A stretch of 64,000 nucleotides of DNA from Monosporascus cannonballus (GCA_004154925.1 QJNS01000019.1:1-64000), one strand, 5' to 3'; shown: positions 13,301-27,385, numbered from the stretch's first letter. A program made the numbers and translations. The notes: generated by a model not told the origin, from the sequence alone.

Positions 13301-15900
13301 AAATAAAACCAAGGTATTTTTAAGATAATATTGTATTTAAAGATGTCGGCGATGTCCAACGAAACGTATTTTTAATATCCTTAAATTTATATTGAGAGTT
13401 TTTCCGTTTTTCGAAAAATTCGTTTGTTTTCGTAAATGGATAAATTGCTATTTACTGTACGCAATTTGTAGGATTTTAACTTATATTTTTAAGGAATTTG
13501 ATATTTTTTTGCCGCTACGGGGGAAATAAAAATATTTTTTGTTCCAGAATTAATTATGGCCTTAAGCATTTTGCCTTTATATCGAAGGGGGATTTTAATT
13601 TGGCTGCGCGTTCCTTTCGTTACCTCGCATAAGGTTTTGTCGATTAGGGCTTTTTAATGCCTTATTTTTGAAGGCTTTTGTAGTTTTTTAATTTTTGATA
13701 ATTTCCGATTTAAGTAAGCTTTTATTTGCGAACTTTTTTAATAATATATTTGGTATATTGGTCGTTTTTGTACCGGAATTATGTTTTTTTGCCGTATTTG
13801 TATTGGGGTTTCAAAATCTGGTTTTTTTCTTAACTTATTTTTTTGTTCCGTATTTCCTAAGTTATAGGATTAGAAAAGTAAATTTCCGAAAAAGGTGTTC
13901 CCATATTTAGGAGTTCATATTAGATGTAAAGTATTGGGAAATAATATAGGCATTTTTGCAATATGGCATTTTGATTCCGTTTTGATTTGGGGTATAAGTA
14001 ATAAGACTTAAGGTATTTTGGCTATCGGGGAATTTTAATATATCGGCATTTATCGTTTGGTTCGGTAGGAATCTTATCGTTCCATCCGGGCCAAAAATTA
14101 TTGTTTTTTTTAGCTTTAAAATAAATAAGATAATCGTTGTAGTAACAGGTAATAAAATGTAATAAATTATAAGGGTTTATTGATGGTATTTTTAAGTAAA
14201 TGGTATATTTTGGGAGCTTATAAAGCTTTGGGGATAATTGTTTATGGTTACTGGTATTTGGTCGAAATTAACCGTCCTTTATGTATATCTTATATTTCTG
14301 GGAATTAAGGTAGTATTGGTATCTTAGTTTTATGGTTATCCTGGAAGCCGTTTGTCCTGGATAATATTTATAGGCCTTAACTTTAAAATCTTGGCAAATA
14401 AGATAATTCTCGTATTTTGGGATATTTTTCTAAATCTGAATAGTTATGGTAATAATGAATTCTGGCTGGAAAAAAATCGAGTTAATTTTTTTTCTTTTTC
14501 TGCCTTATTATCGGTTTTTTGTTTTGCCGTTCTGGCTTTTTTCTGGGGTTAAGGAATCCTTTTTTTGGAATTCTTTTTGGCAGAAGAGCGATATTCGTTT
14601 TTAAAATGCCTTTTCTTGCCACAATTAAAACATTTTATTTTGGGCTTGTTTTTTTTAGGCTTTTTCGAAACGGAATTTGTTTCCTTTTAAAACTTGCCTT
14701 TGTCCTTCCTTATTTTATTACTGGAGCTTTTATTATTATTTCGTTTGCCGGTTCCTTTTTTTTTAAGGTACCGATTAAAGGTTCGTCGGTCGGCAATAAT
14801 AACCTTATTTATATATTTTGCAAAAGATTTAATTTTAAGTTTTATATATAGTTTATTTTTGACTTAAAATTTTAGGCTATCGTAATAAAAATAAAATAAT
14901 GCGTTTTTTGGTAAGTTAAAAATAGCTGTTAGGCGGTTAAATTCGGTAATATATTTAAATACTAATTTGGTTTATCTAAAAAAATGTAACTACTTAATTA
15001 TATGCTGTTTTTTATCGGGATTTTTAAATAAGGTTTGTATTTTTTTTAAAGTTTTTATAATCGTTAAAGATATAGTTAGTAAGATCCGAAAATTCCTTTG
15101 GGTATTTTTCGAAATAATCCGTTAAAATGGGTTCAAATTATTGGCGCATTTGTCCAATTAAAAGTTAAAAGATAATTATCATTTTCTGATAATCTTCCGT
15201 CAAAGAATTTTTATAGAACTTAAGGTAAAGTCTGGCCTGAACCAAAAATTTATCAGGGTCCTTTAATCCGTTATAAAGCTTGGGGGGGGGTTGGTTTATA
15301 GCCCTTAACATCTGGCATTCCATAGTAACCAGGGGGAGGAATAATCCTTTTTTGTGTCCGGTTTACGCCGAACAATGGCAGAATCGAGGTTTTTGCTTGT
15401 ATTCGTTTTGAGTTTAACGGAGAGGATCGGTAACCAGCCCTTTAGCTTCGTCCTCTGGGGGAGCCAAATTGTGGAAATGCTGGTTTTTTTCCTTTTAGTC
15501 GCGTATTTTCTTTTTTCAGGTTCTGGATTTCTGCCTTTAAAGCGCCTAATTTTTCTTTTGCAGGGGATTTTTGACTTCCTGCCCTATATTTTTCTTTTTT
15601 TTCTTTAACTTTTTCTTATTCTGGTTTCTAGACTTTAATGGTATTCTGGGAAGTCGGGGAAGGTTGTTGCCGAGGCTAAGAAAAAGGATTTCCTTAAGAT
15701 TGCGTTGTAAAGGGAGCCATATTATTAATAAGTTGAAAAATTTCCTTAATAGGAGGTAAATTATTAAGTTTTATTAATAATATTTTATTAGTTAATAACG
15801 GGGATTATATATGCTATTTATTTTCTGAATATCGTTCTGTATTATCGTTTGCATTAAGTTCAAGAAAGCTTATATCCCAATTAGGCGGTAAATTATCCGT
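10255..15900 (-). pseudogene. Gag-Pol relic of chromovirus A
   Basis: Recognisable pieces, read on the minus strand from 15900 downward, are as follows. A CCHC knuckle lies at 14591-14632 (CFNCGKKRHFKNEY, the last Cys now Tyr). A protease/RT-linker-like segment lies near 13105-13359. The RT catalytic box YFDDIF with both Asp intact is at 12632-12643. The C-terminal end overlaps the 3' end of the antisense frame. Many stops and AT-rich codons show it is inactivated by RIP. The boundaries are approximate. Confidence 0.8.
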
Positions 15901-15927
15901 TGGCTATTAATTAAGGAATTATTAAAA

Positions 15928-16345
15928 TATAATGAACTTATTATATATTTATCTGGAGGTATAAGTAATATCCGAAAAGGGTTTTAATTTGTAAGTAATA
16001 ATAAGGCGAAAAATGATTTAGTATGTTCGTTAAGGAAATTTTAAGGTATTTCTTTCTTAATTAAAGAACGGTATAGTTGCTTTTGGCTAAAAGCTTAAAT
16101 TAATAGCTAAGGAGCGAAACTAAGTAAGTGGCTATTTACATAAAAGATTGATTTATTATATATCTTAATTCCTAAAGTGAGTATGTCGTGGATTTGTTGG
16201 ATCTGTGTGATCTGGTCCCCAGATTACCCAGATCAACCAGATCACCTTAAGAGCCAAGCTTCCCATCCGGGGTTTAGCCGTGACAGGTCCGCGCTAGGCC
16301 TTAAAGGTTGGTCTCCTCGAGACAGGAACCCCTGTTCCTGTAACA
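15928..16345 (-). repeat. 5' LTR of chromovirus A
   Basis: 418 bp and the same length as its partner. The outer portion (about 16180-16345) keeps a near-normal base composition, whereas the inner portion (15928-16180) is RIP-altered. This is the mirror image of the pattern in the other LTR. AGTAA follows directly. Confidence 0.92.
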
Positions 16346-16350
16346 AGTAA

Positions 16351-19300
16351 TTCCGAAGCTATATACGATTACGGAAAGTTTAAGGCGTTATCGCAAAATA
16401 GTTATTACAGGGAACGTTTGGTATTACTTTAAATAAAAAAATTCTTAATTAAACGGATATATTTTTAAATAACCGAAATAATAATAATTAGAATAATAAT
16501 AGCCGGAATAACGGCGATGGTAATAGTAATAATCGTTTTATGTTAAAATGTTATTATAAAAAAGTATTTTTTAAAGATTATTTTTATATTAATAAAAACG
16601 TTAAATCCGATAAATAAAACGAAATTCCTAAAATTAAGAAAAAAAGTAAATAAATATATTTTGAAAGTTTTTTTAATTAAAAAAATTAAACGTTTATAAA
16701 AAGAAAATAAGGTATAAATTTCTTAATTAGTTTTAATATTTTTTGTAATAAAAACTTTTATAAATTTATAAATTAACGGTATTATTACCGGATATAACCT
16801 AAAAAGATTTATTTTGTTAGATATTTATTTCGAGTTTTATGTAAAAAATCGTAAAATTAAATCTTTTAATTTATATTTACTGAAAATTAACGAAAAACCT
16901 TTAACCGGAAAAAAGAATTTCGATATCGTAAATAAAGGTATACGAAAAATTACGTTTATTATATCGTTAAAAAAGTTTAATATTTTTCTTTCAAAAATTA
17001 TTTATATATTTTTAAAATATATAATAACTTAATTTCGTACAAATTATTTTAGCAGGCCCGAATTTATTGAAATTACGAAACCGACGTTATATATTATATG
17101 GCGTTAAATATAAAAATAGTTAAGATTAATTAAATTAAATATTAATTTATTATATATTATATTAAAATAATGCCGGAAAATAACGACAATAATATTATTT
17201 TAATAATTTTTATAACGGTTAAAAAAATTTACCGTTATTATCTCGGAAAACGAAAACGATTTAAAGAATAAAATTTTTTTAAAAACGAAAATAAGGATTT
17301 TATTTCCGAAATTAATTATATAATTACCGAAACGAAAAATTATTAATTTTTTTAAATTTAATAATGTTTTTAACGAGCGCACGAAAATATTAATTATTCT
17401 TTATTTAATGATTAAAGTTAAAATTAATTATATTTTAAAACTGAAAAAATATGTTTTAACCATTTTCATAAATATAATAAATTTTTTAAAAAATAAATTT
17501 TACAGATAATTTCTTAATATAAGTATTTTTTATATATTTTTGCTTTTATATATTAAAAAATCCGTAAACGTTTAAAAACGCGTTAAGGCCGTAATTATTA
17601 TAAAAGTACGTTATTTAATTATTAATAATAACTTTTTTTAATTTATAGCCGGAAATAATAAAAATAATTATATATATTATTAATTATATATTTATATATG
17701 CTTTAAGTTAAAAAACCTGTATTTAAGTTTTTAATAAATACTTAACCAAAAAAATAAAATACTTATTTCCGAAAAAACTTTAAAGGAAAATATAGCGAAT
17801 ATCGTATTTTTCGGATTAAAAGCTTATACGTTTACGGAAATTATCCATTAAAATATAAAACGCCTAAAAAAATAAATCTCAAAACATATATTAGTTACCT
17901 TATAAAATATGTAATTAATAATATATATTAAGTATGGATTTTTTTTATACTAACGTGTTATTACCGTTAAAAATATTATTTTTAATGAAATAAAAAAATA
18001 TTAAAACGAATAAAAGAAACTTTCGTTCGAAATTATAAAATTAAATAATTACATCGATAATATTTTTATCTTATTTATAATAATAACCTGTTTAAAAACG
18101 TTTAAAGTTATTTTTAATAACAATTTTTTAAAAGTAAGTATTATTAAAAAGGTAACTAATTTAATAAAACAAAATAAATTTAAAAACATTATTTACGATA
18201 TTATTATAATAATTATAAATTCCCTTAATTAAAATATTTTATAAAAATTTTAAACAATAAAACTTAATAATTTTTATAAAATTATGTTAAATAAAAATTC
18301 TTTTAATTCGGCAATTAATAATAATTCCGAAAAAAATATTTTAACTATTATTAATAAAACGGACGATTCGGAACGTAAAATTAAATAATTTTATTTATTT
18401 ATACCGGAAAGTATTTTAATTTTCGAACATTTTTTAATAATATTATATATTATTAAGTTTTTCTTAATTACGGTAACGCTATACGGAATTAAATTTCCTA
18501 AATTAAATAATTATTATTAATTTTAAAACGTAAAAGAGAAAAAAAAAGAAAATTATTTTCGGCTAATATAAATTATAAATTAAAATTTAAAAATCGTAAT
18601 ATATATTTAATTATTCTTAATGTTGTTTTTTCGATTATAATTAAATATAATTGCTTATATTATATTAATTTTCTTGTCATTTTTAGGAATTAATAAAAGG
18701 TTATATAATATAAATACATTAAAAATTAAAAAGTAATTACCTAAAAAAATAAGATTAAATATATTAAGTAAAATAATTGATTATTATTACTTTATTATAA
18801 ACGGCAATTTAACATATAAGTTTTAAGGGTATTTTTTTATTAATATAAATATTTATATATAAATTTAATAAATAATAGATATTTTAAAAATTTAATATTA
18901 AAATAATTATTTATAATAATGTTTAATTTTATAAAGATTTTAACGTTTACGTTTTTATATTAGCAAATAAATCTTTTTATATATTTATAATTATTATAAT
19001 TTAATTTAATTTTCAATTTCGTTAATTTAATTCTATTAACATAGTTTTATATAACGATTTTAAAAAATTAATATACGTACGTTTTTTATAAGGATTTATA
19101 CGTCCGGGCTTTTATTTAAAGTTCCGAAAAATTTTACACGGCTTAAGGCAATTATTATTCCTATAATAATAAATTTTAATAGTAAGATTAAAGGAATTAA
19201 AATTAAAATCCGATCCGAATAATTTATATATTATAATTAATAATTAATTAAGGTTATTTTTTTACGGTAATAATATAATTATAATATATAAAATTTGTAA

Positions 19301-20440
19301 TATAATACGTATTAAAAAGTTTTTTGCAAAATTAATATAATATTTTTATATTAATAACTTAAAAGATTTATAGTAATTTTTTAAAATATATATTTTACGA
19401 AATTGCGTAATTAGAAAATTATAATTATTATAAGATATTTATTAAAAAAAGTTATATATACTTTTCGAATTATTTAAATTCGGAAAATAGTATTTTAAAA
19501 TCTTTAATAAAAACATTTTTAAAAAAATATTAAAGCGAAATATTAATAATATTTAAAAAGTTATATTTCGAAAAAATCAGAAATCTATTATACGGAATTA
19601 TTATTATGTGCTCAAATTTAGCTAAAGCTATTTTTTATTTATTTTATTATTATAAAAATCCAAACCTTATATATTTTAACGCTATTAATAAAGTTATTTT
19701 TTATGTTTATTTTATATATATTTTAACTTTGGAATTCGAAAATAACGAAAATTTTAATATGTAATTATTTTTATATATAAATAATACGTTTTTCGCAAAT
19801 AATCTTAACTAGAAAAATTTCCAAAGATTTAAATTATTACTTTTAGGTAACCTTATTATATAAAAAATTAATAAGTAAAATATAATTATTACCTTAAATA
19901 CAGAAATAAAGTTATTAATTTTATCGTAAACCATTAAAAACCCTTTTTTATATTAAAATTATTTAAGATTATTAAGTTAAAATTAAGTAAAAACTTAATT
20001 ATTTAAATAAATAATAAATAAATAATACGATTAATTATTAAAAGAATTATACGCCTAATTACGACATTAAAATATATTAACGTTTATAATTACTAATTTT
20101 ACGAAATTTACGTAATAAAAAGAATAAAAATTAAATAAATACTTATTAACGCCATAATAGCAAATAGGTTAATTAAGCCTTGAAAATTTTAATAATATTA
20201 AAAATTCGTTAAATTATTAAACTTTCAGAACGTTATCTTAAGGCTAAAAAAAGCTTAAAAATATTAATTTATTTTAGGTATCGCCTAATAACGAAAACCT
20301 ATTATTTTCGTTTTTTTATCGCTTTTTCCTTTACCGTTTCTATATTTTTATCCTTAAATAACCTTAAAAATAAAGTTAATAAAAAACTTTTTAATAAAGC
20401 TTTTATAATTTAACGGTATAATATCAAATCTTAATACTTA
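16351..20440 (+). pseudogene. Main internal segment of the copia element (Pol relic)
   Basis: About 4.1 kb of very AT-rich sequence lies between the two chromovirus insertions. The clearest coding trace is the copia RNase H region at 19771-19926, plus strand. Upstream sequence should hold protease, integrase and RT in copia order, but RIP and frame loss leave only weak traces. I assign those domains by position, not by motif. No intact frame longer than about 70 codons survives. Confidence 0.65.
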
Positions 20441-20445
20441 AAAGT

Positions 20446-20884
20446 TGTTACAGGCACAGGGGTTCCTGTTTCGAGGAGACCAACCTTTAAAGCCTAGCGC
20501 GGACCTGTTACGGCTAAACTCCGGACAGAGAGGTTTGGCTTTTAAGGTAATCTAATTAATTTAAGTGATTTAAATAATCTGGGACCAGATTACATAAATC
20601 ACATAGATTACGTAGATCCACGATATACTTATTTTAAGGAATTGGGATATATAATAAATCGGTTTTTTATATAAATAATATTTATTTAGTTTTGCTCTTT
20701 AGTTATTAATCTAAGCTTTTAATCCAAAGGTAACCGTACCGTTTTTTAATTAAGGGAAAATTTTTTAAATCTTTTTAACAAATAAATTATTAAATTATTT
20801 TTTGCTTTATTATTACTTGCAAATTAAGAACTTATTTCGGATACTGCTTATATTTTTAGGTAAATATATAATAGGTTCGTTATA
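20446..20884 (+). repeat. 5' LTR of chromovirus B
   Basis: 439 bp, starting TGTTACAGG, and the inverse of the copy A LTR. Its outer first ~100 bp keep many C and G residues; the inner part is AT-shifted. The sequence just after it (TTTTAATAATTCC) is shared with copy A and marks the primer-binding site position, though RIP hides the tRNA used. Confidence 0.92.
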
Positions 20885-21189
20885 TTTTAATAATTCCTTA
20901 ATTAATAATCGATAAATGATTTAAGGTTTAATTAGGCATAAATTTTTTTGAACTTAATAAAAAAAATATTATAAAGTAATATTTAAAAAATAAATAGCAT
21001 ATCCGATCCCCGTTATTAGCTGGTAAAAAATTAATAATAAAATTAAACGATTTATTACTTATTAAAAAAGTTCTCTAGCTAATAAATAATATAGTACCCT
21101 TTATTACTAGATCTTAAGGAGGTTTTTTTTCCTTTTAACCCCAATAACAATTTTTACCCGTAAGAGAAATAATTAAGGTATAAGAAATA

Positions 21190-24100
21190 AAGATAAGTAA
21201 AAAAAAAAAAAAAGAATATCCGGCTGGAAAACAGAAAAAAAAGGTACTAAAGCGCTTAATTAAAAAAAGAGAACTTATTATGGAAAAACGATTGGACCTT
21301 TTGGCCTAAAAGGTTAAAAGCCTAAAAAAAAAATTCGATTCGCCAAGGAAAAAAAACCGGCTTTTCTATAATTTGGCTTTTTAAAGGGACGAAACTAAGG
21401 GGCTGGTTACCGACCACATTCGTTGGACATAAAATAAGCATTAGAAAGAATTTCGATTTTATTATTATTCGGCGTAAACCGGGTACGGGAAAAAATTGTT
21501 CTACCCCCTGGTTATTACGGAATGCTAAACGTTAAAGGTTATAAACCAATTCCCCCTAAGCCTTACGATAGATCAAAGGACCCTGATGGATTTTTGGTTT
21601 AGGCCAGATTTCACCTTAAGTTCTACGAGAGTTCTTTAACGGAGGATTATTAAAAGGTAATGGCCATTTCCCAGTTACTAACCGGACAAATCCGGGAATA
21701 GTTTAAGCCCATTTTAACGGATTATTTTAAAAGGTATTTAGAAAAATCCTTAAACCTTATTAATTACGTTTTCGATAAATACGGTTATTTTAAAAAATAA
21801 GTACGGGCTTTATTCGGAAATCCTAATAAGGAATAACATATAGTTAAATAATTTTATCTCTTTCGCCAAACCAAGTTAACGTTTAAGTATACGACCGAAT
21901 TTAACCGTTTAGTAGTTATCTTAAACTTATTAAAAAATACGTTATTTTATCCTTATTATAACGGCCTAAAGCCTTAGGTTAAGGACGAAATATATATAGA
22001 ACTTAAGATAAAATCTTTTGCAGAATATACTAATAAGATTATTATTACCGACCGCCGCACTTTTAATCGGTACCTCGAGAAAAAGGGGACCGGCAGACGA
22101 AATAACAACAAAAGTACCAGTAACCGAATTAAGAAAAATAAGGGCAAGCTTTAGAAAAAAGCAAGTTCCGCTTTAAAAAAGCCCAAAAAAGACAAGTCCA
22201 AAGTAGAATATTTTAATTATAGTAAAAAGGGATATTTCAAAAACGAATGCCGTTTTTTTGCCAAGAGAAATTCCAAGAAAGGAAAAATTCCTTAACCTTA
22301 AAAGAAAATTAAAATAACTGAACAAAAAATAAATAATAAGGCAGAAAAAAGAAGAAAGAAATTAGTTCGATTTGCCTCCAGCCAGAATTTACTATCGCCA
22401 TAATTACTTAAATCCAGAACGATATCTTAAAGTACGAAAATTATCTTATTTATTAAGACTTTAAAGTTAAAGCCTATAAGTATTACCTAGGATAAACGGC
22501 CTTTAGGATAGCTATAAAGCTAGGATACCATTATTATTTCGACCTATCTTAATATAAAATATATAAAAAAAACGGTTAATTCCGACTTGACAAAAATAAC
22601 TATGAATAATTACCTTTAAAGCTTTATAAGTTCCCCGAATATTCGGTATATGCCGAAAAACCCAAAACGAACCTTTACGACCTATTATACTTTACCGCTT
22701 ATTACCGCAATAATTATTTCGTTTATTTCAAAACCAAAAAAAAATAATAACTTTTGGCCTAAATAAAACGAGAAAATACTTACCGAGCCTAATAACGAAT
22801 ATAGATGTACAAAAACCTTTCGATAGCCAAAATACCTTAAGTCTTATTACTTACATCTTAACTTAAAACGGAATCGAAAGGCCATATCGCAAGAATACTT
22901 ATATTACGCCCCGACACTTTATATCCAATACGAATTCCTAAATATAAAAATACCTTTTTCGGAGATATACCTTTCCGACCCTATAACTCAGAAAATATAA
23001 GACCAAAGGTTAAACCAGAAAAAAACGATTTTTTTCGAATGTTAATTAGGCAGAAAGAAATGGTACAAGTATATGAACAACCATTATACCAAGTACGCGG
23101 CCAAAAAGGTTCGAAAATAAAAACGCCTTTTCGCAAACAAATTACGTTAATTAAAAAATAACAAAGGCTTTCGAAAATAAGGTATCGAAAAGCCCTAACA
23201 TATAAAACCTTATGTAAAGTAACAAAAGGATTACGTAACCAAATCGAAATTCCTTTACGATATAAAGACAAAATATTTAAAGCTATAATCAACTTAAAAG
23301 CCGAAAAAAATTTCATTTTTCCTTTAATAGCAGAAAAATATCAGATTCCCTGGAAGTATAAGTTAAAATCCTATAAATTACGCATAATGGACGGAAACTT
23401 ATTTACGTATAAAAACGGACGAATCTTACGGAAAACTGAAAAACTCCCAGTACGGATTTAAAAATACCAAAAACAGATTTTACTAAATATTGCCGACATT
23501 TCCGGATACGACATTATCTTGAAAATACCGTAACTTAAATCTAATAACCTATATATTAACTAGAAAAGCTAAACACTTTTATAAGAATAAAAACGAAAGC
23601 CATCCGAAGAAAATAACTAAGAAATCTGCTATGTTATCAAGGAAGTCCAGATTACAAACCAATTTTCCATAATACCACTTAAATATCGACGATTTAAGAA
23701 ATTGTTCAAAAACAAAAAAAAATTACGAACTACTACCTTATGGCTAATAAGATCACAAAATACCTATTAAGAAAAAATACTATCCTAAACTTTACAAGAT
23801 TTACTATATAAACCTTAACAAGTCGAAGGCCTTATAGAAAAGTATTTAATTTAATTTGAAAAAAAATATATTTAACCTTTTAATTTCCCAGCTAGATACC
23901 CCGTCCTTATAATACCAAAAACCAAGGATAAAAAACAAAAAATTAATAAAGATAAAAACCTAGTTTTCAGAAAAATAATTAATTACAAATAATTAAACGA
24001 TATTATAATCAAAAACGGATATCTTTTAACCTTTATAAGTACGTTAAAGGAAAACGTTAACAGGGCAAAATAATTTACTGCACTTAATTTCCGAAACGGC

Positions 24101-26655
24101 TATTACCGTATCAGGATGGCCAAAAGAAAAAAATAGAAAACGGCATTTAGAACAATACATGGACTTTACGAATACAAAATAATGCCCATAGGATTTACTA
24201 ATACTCCCGTTAATTTCCAACGTTTAGTTATAATTACGCTCAAAAAGTTTCTGGATAAGTTTATATTCGTCTATTTCGGCGATATCCTTATTTATTCCGA
24301 GACCTTCGAAAAACATAAAAAACAGGTTATCCAAATACTCCAAACGTTAAACGAAATAAACATCCGAATTAACCCAGCCAAAAACGTATAGCACATATAG
24401 AAACTAAACTTTTTGGAATATATTTTTATTTCCGGCCAAATTTAAATTTAACGCTTTAAGATAAAAGCAATTAAAAATTAGCCCATCCTTAATAAAGCAA
24501 CCGTTATAAATATCCGGCAGATCTTAGGATTTACGGATTACGTACGCGGTCTAATTAAAGGATACGGAGATATAATTAAACTATTAACGAAATTTACTAC
24601 CAAAAAGTACGTAAGAAAAAAGTTTAAATTCTTAAAAAATACCAAAAAAATATTTCAGATCTTAAAAAATGCGATCACCAGCAAACCTATAATAAGATTA
24701 CCTAATACAAACAAAAGGAAACGCTTAAAAACGGATATTTCAAATTATACATTAAATACCGTCCTAAAATAACTAAAGGATAACGACAAATAATACCCAG
24801 TAATATATTATTTAAAAATATTCCGAAATACAAAATTTAAATACCCGATTTATAATAAAAAACTATTAACAATTATTAATACCTTTAAGAAATAAAAACC
24901 TTTCCTTAACAGAACAAAAGAACTTTTCGATATTTACTTTAATCACAAAAATTTTATCTAATTTATAAAAATACAAGAATTAAACAAGAAATACAAAATT
25001 TGGATAATTTTCCTATTAAAATTCAACTTTAAAATATTTTATATCAAAAGAAAAAAAATATACAGGCAAACATACTTAATCGCAAAGGAAATTATAATTC
25101 TAAGGTCCCCCAAAAAAATGCAGATATTACGGTATAATAAAGATGGCACCGTACAGCTGTATAAAATAATTAAAAAACCGATTACCGCATTTTTGATACG
25201 GTTCCGGAATTCCTACGATACGGAAAAACTTAAAGAAATTTAACAACTAAAGGGATAACTAAAGGACCAGCTACTATACCACGGTAAGATCTATATTCTC
25301 AAAAATTAACAAAAATAATTCGTAAAGGAATTCCACAAAAACCCATTATATGGATATTAAGGGATTTTCAAAACCACCCGACGATTACAAGAAAAATATA
25401 ACTTCCTTAAGCTACGCCGTATGGTCAAAATAATTATCAAAAACTATAATATTTACAATAAGGCTAAAGTAATACGTTATAAACTTTACGGGCTATTACA
25501 ACTTACTGATATTCCTAATAAAGTATGGAACGTTATAACTTGGGACTTTATTATTAACTTACCTTTATCTAAAAATTTAATTATTAAAGTCGAATACGAC
25601 AAAATATGGATAATTATTAATAAATTTACCAAATATAAATACTTTTTACCTTTTAAAAAAAACGCAATAGCAAAATAATTGGCTTAGGCTTTCGTCAGAA
25701 ATTATTTCGATAAACATAACATATTAAAAAAATCGTTTTTAACAAAAATACCTTTTTTATTTCAAAATTCGGTACTAATTTCTTTAAGCAAATAAATATT
25801 AAACTTAAGTTTTTAATAACTTATTATCCCTAAACGGATAAATAAACCAAAAAATTAAACCAAACCTTGGAATAATACTTTCGAAATTACGTTAATTACC
25901 AACAAAATAACTAAGTAAAGCTTTTACCACTGGCACAAATCGCTTATAACATATTTATTAACGAAAATATAAACGTATCTCCTTATACAGCTATATACGG
26001 ACACAAAATAAAGACGGAACGAACAAAACAACCATTTAACAAAGCACTTAAGATTATTATAATTGCCCCAAAAGCAAAAATATTAACAACAGAAATTAAG
26101 ACGATTTAAACTTATCTCCACGGTAAACTAAAGTTTTTTCAGCAAAAAATGGCCCAATACTACAATAAAAAAAGAATTAAAAAACTAATTTTAACAAAAA
26201 AAAATAAGGTTTACTTATTACGCCAAAAACAAAACGCGACCTTAAATATCTTTTAGATCAAAATAAAAAGACTTAATGATAAACTTAATTTTAAAAAACT
26301 TAACTTATTTAAAATTAATAAAATAATTTCCAAAACCAATTATCAATTATCGTTACCCAAAAACATAAAAATACACCCCGTTTTCCATATTTCCTTACTT
26401 AAACCAACGCCCAAAAACGCCCCGTTAAAAACAGACCTGGAAATCGAAAAAAACTCCGACAAATACGAAATCGAACAAATACTAAATTTCAAAACGGTTA
26501 AAAACAAAATCCAGTATTTAATTAAGTAAAAAAAATACTCACATAAAAAAAATACTTGAAAACCACTTAACCACTTAACGAATACGATAAACCTAATTAA
26601 GACATTCTACCGCCAAAATCCTAACCGACCGTTTCCAATACGGCTAAGGTCGTAG
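21190..26655 (+). pseudogene. Gag-Pol relic of chromovirus B with chromodomain
   Basis: Gag capsid-like sequence near 21815-22150 precedes a CCHC knuckle at 22209-22250 (now YFNYSKKGYFKNEC, where Cys and His have become Tyr by transitions). RT follows (MPIGFTNTPVNFQRL at 24182 and VYFGDILIYSE soon after), then the integrase core near 25421-25678 (VWNVITWDFIINLP). A chromodomain-like end starts at 26458 (KYEIEQILNFKTVKNK). The last codon is the TAG at 26653-26655. The RT box has Gly where the first catalytic Asp should be. Numerous stops of the TGG/CAG-to-TAG type show inactivation. Gag/Pol separation and exact starts are not resolved. Confidence 0.85.
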
Positions 26656-27250
26656 GCGATAACGGTCCCCCGCCCAAATCTAAACCTTCGGCGTTCCAAT
26701 CGAAAAAGATAAACGCCTCCAAAACGGCGTCCATCTTAGATGCAAGCTACGCTTACTCCGTTTCCATACGACGACGCTTTTTTTCCAACTTCTCCTATTC
26801 TTCTAATTAATCCAGTTCATATCCTTCCTTCAAAATAACTACGGCCTTCTTTTTCAGTACCTTTTGCTAAAGGCGCAAATGCCGTAATCGACCAATAAAT
26901 TCTTAAAATTTCTCTTTTCGCCGACGAAGCGTTTCTTTTTAACATTAACGCAGGTTATCTAATTCCTTTTCGGCAACCTCTTAATACGCCATAAAACTAT
27001 CTTTAACCTTACGCTGTTCTTTTTCGAAACGGTTACGTTTTTCGCCTAACCTTATTAAAGAGTTCATAACTAAAACGTTATAAGCGGAACGTTAACGACG
27101 GGTACAATAATTATAACTTAAGATATTAAAAATATAAAAGTATTCGGTTTCGCCGAAACAAATACAATTAAAACAAAAAAAAGCCGTAATACCAAATTTT
27201 TTGATATAACCGGCGCAAAAATCGCGAAAATCGCATTAATTCAAACGAAA
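26597..27250 (-). pseudogene. Antisense Cys-rich/coiled-coil ORF relic in the 3' region of chromovirus B
   Basis: Read on the minus strand from about 27250 to a TAA at 26597-26599. The N-terminal part is Cys-rich (FFCFNCICF, then YNYC). A long charged, probably coiled-coil segment follows (for example EKRNRFEKEQRKVKD). The C-terminal block is DAVLEAFIFFDWNAEG, then LDLGGGPLSPTTLAVL. Nearly all internal stops are TAA/TAG where Gln or Trp is expected. The frame overlaps the 3' end of pol tail-to-tail by about 58 bp. The same frame exists in copy A (9640-10311). No known function; a zinc-binding coiled-coil protein is an inference. Confidence 0.62.
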
Positions 27251-27385
27251 TTTTCTTTTTTCTTTTTAAATATAACCTATTATGGTAAAATTAATTAAAA
27301 TATCCCCAAAAACTTTTTCCAACAAAACGAAATAGCCATTTACGGTTCTTATCTTTAGGACAAAAATCCTTAAAAAAGGAAATAA

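Larger units (their letters stand above)
9107..16345 (-). mobile_element. Chromovirus copy A (Ty3/gypsy), minus strand, RIP-mutated
   Basis: 7,239 bp bounded by two 418-bp LTRs (9107-9524 and 15928-16345; ends TGTAAC...TAACA on the plus strand). The target duplication AGTAA is perfect (9102-9106 and 16346-16350). Coding relics run on the minus strand: a Gag zinc knuckle at 14591-14632 and the RT box YFDDIF at 12632-12643. So 15928-16345 is the functional 5' LTR. It is the same family as copy B (20446-27824), shown by matching LTRs, the same sequence beside the 3' LTR, and the same antisense frame. It is inserted in the copia element in the opposite orientation to copy B. It has no coding capacity now. 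Confidence 0.92.
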
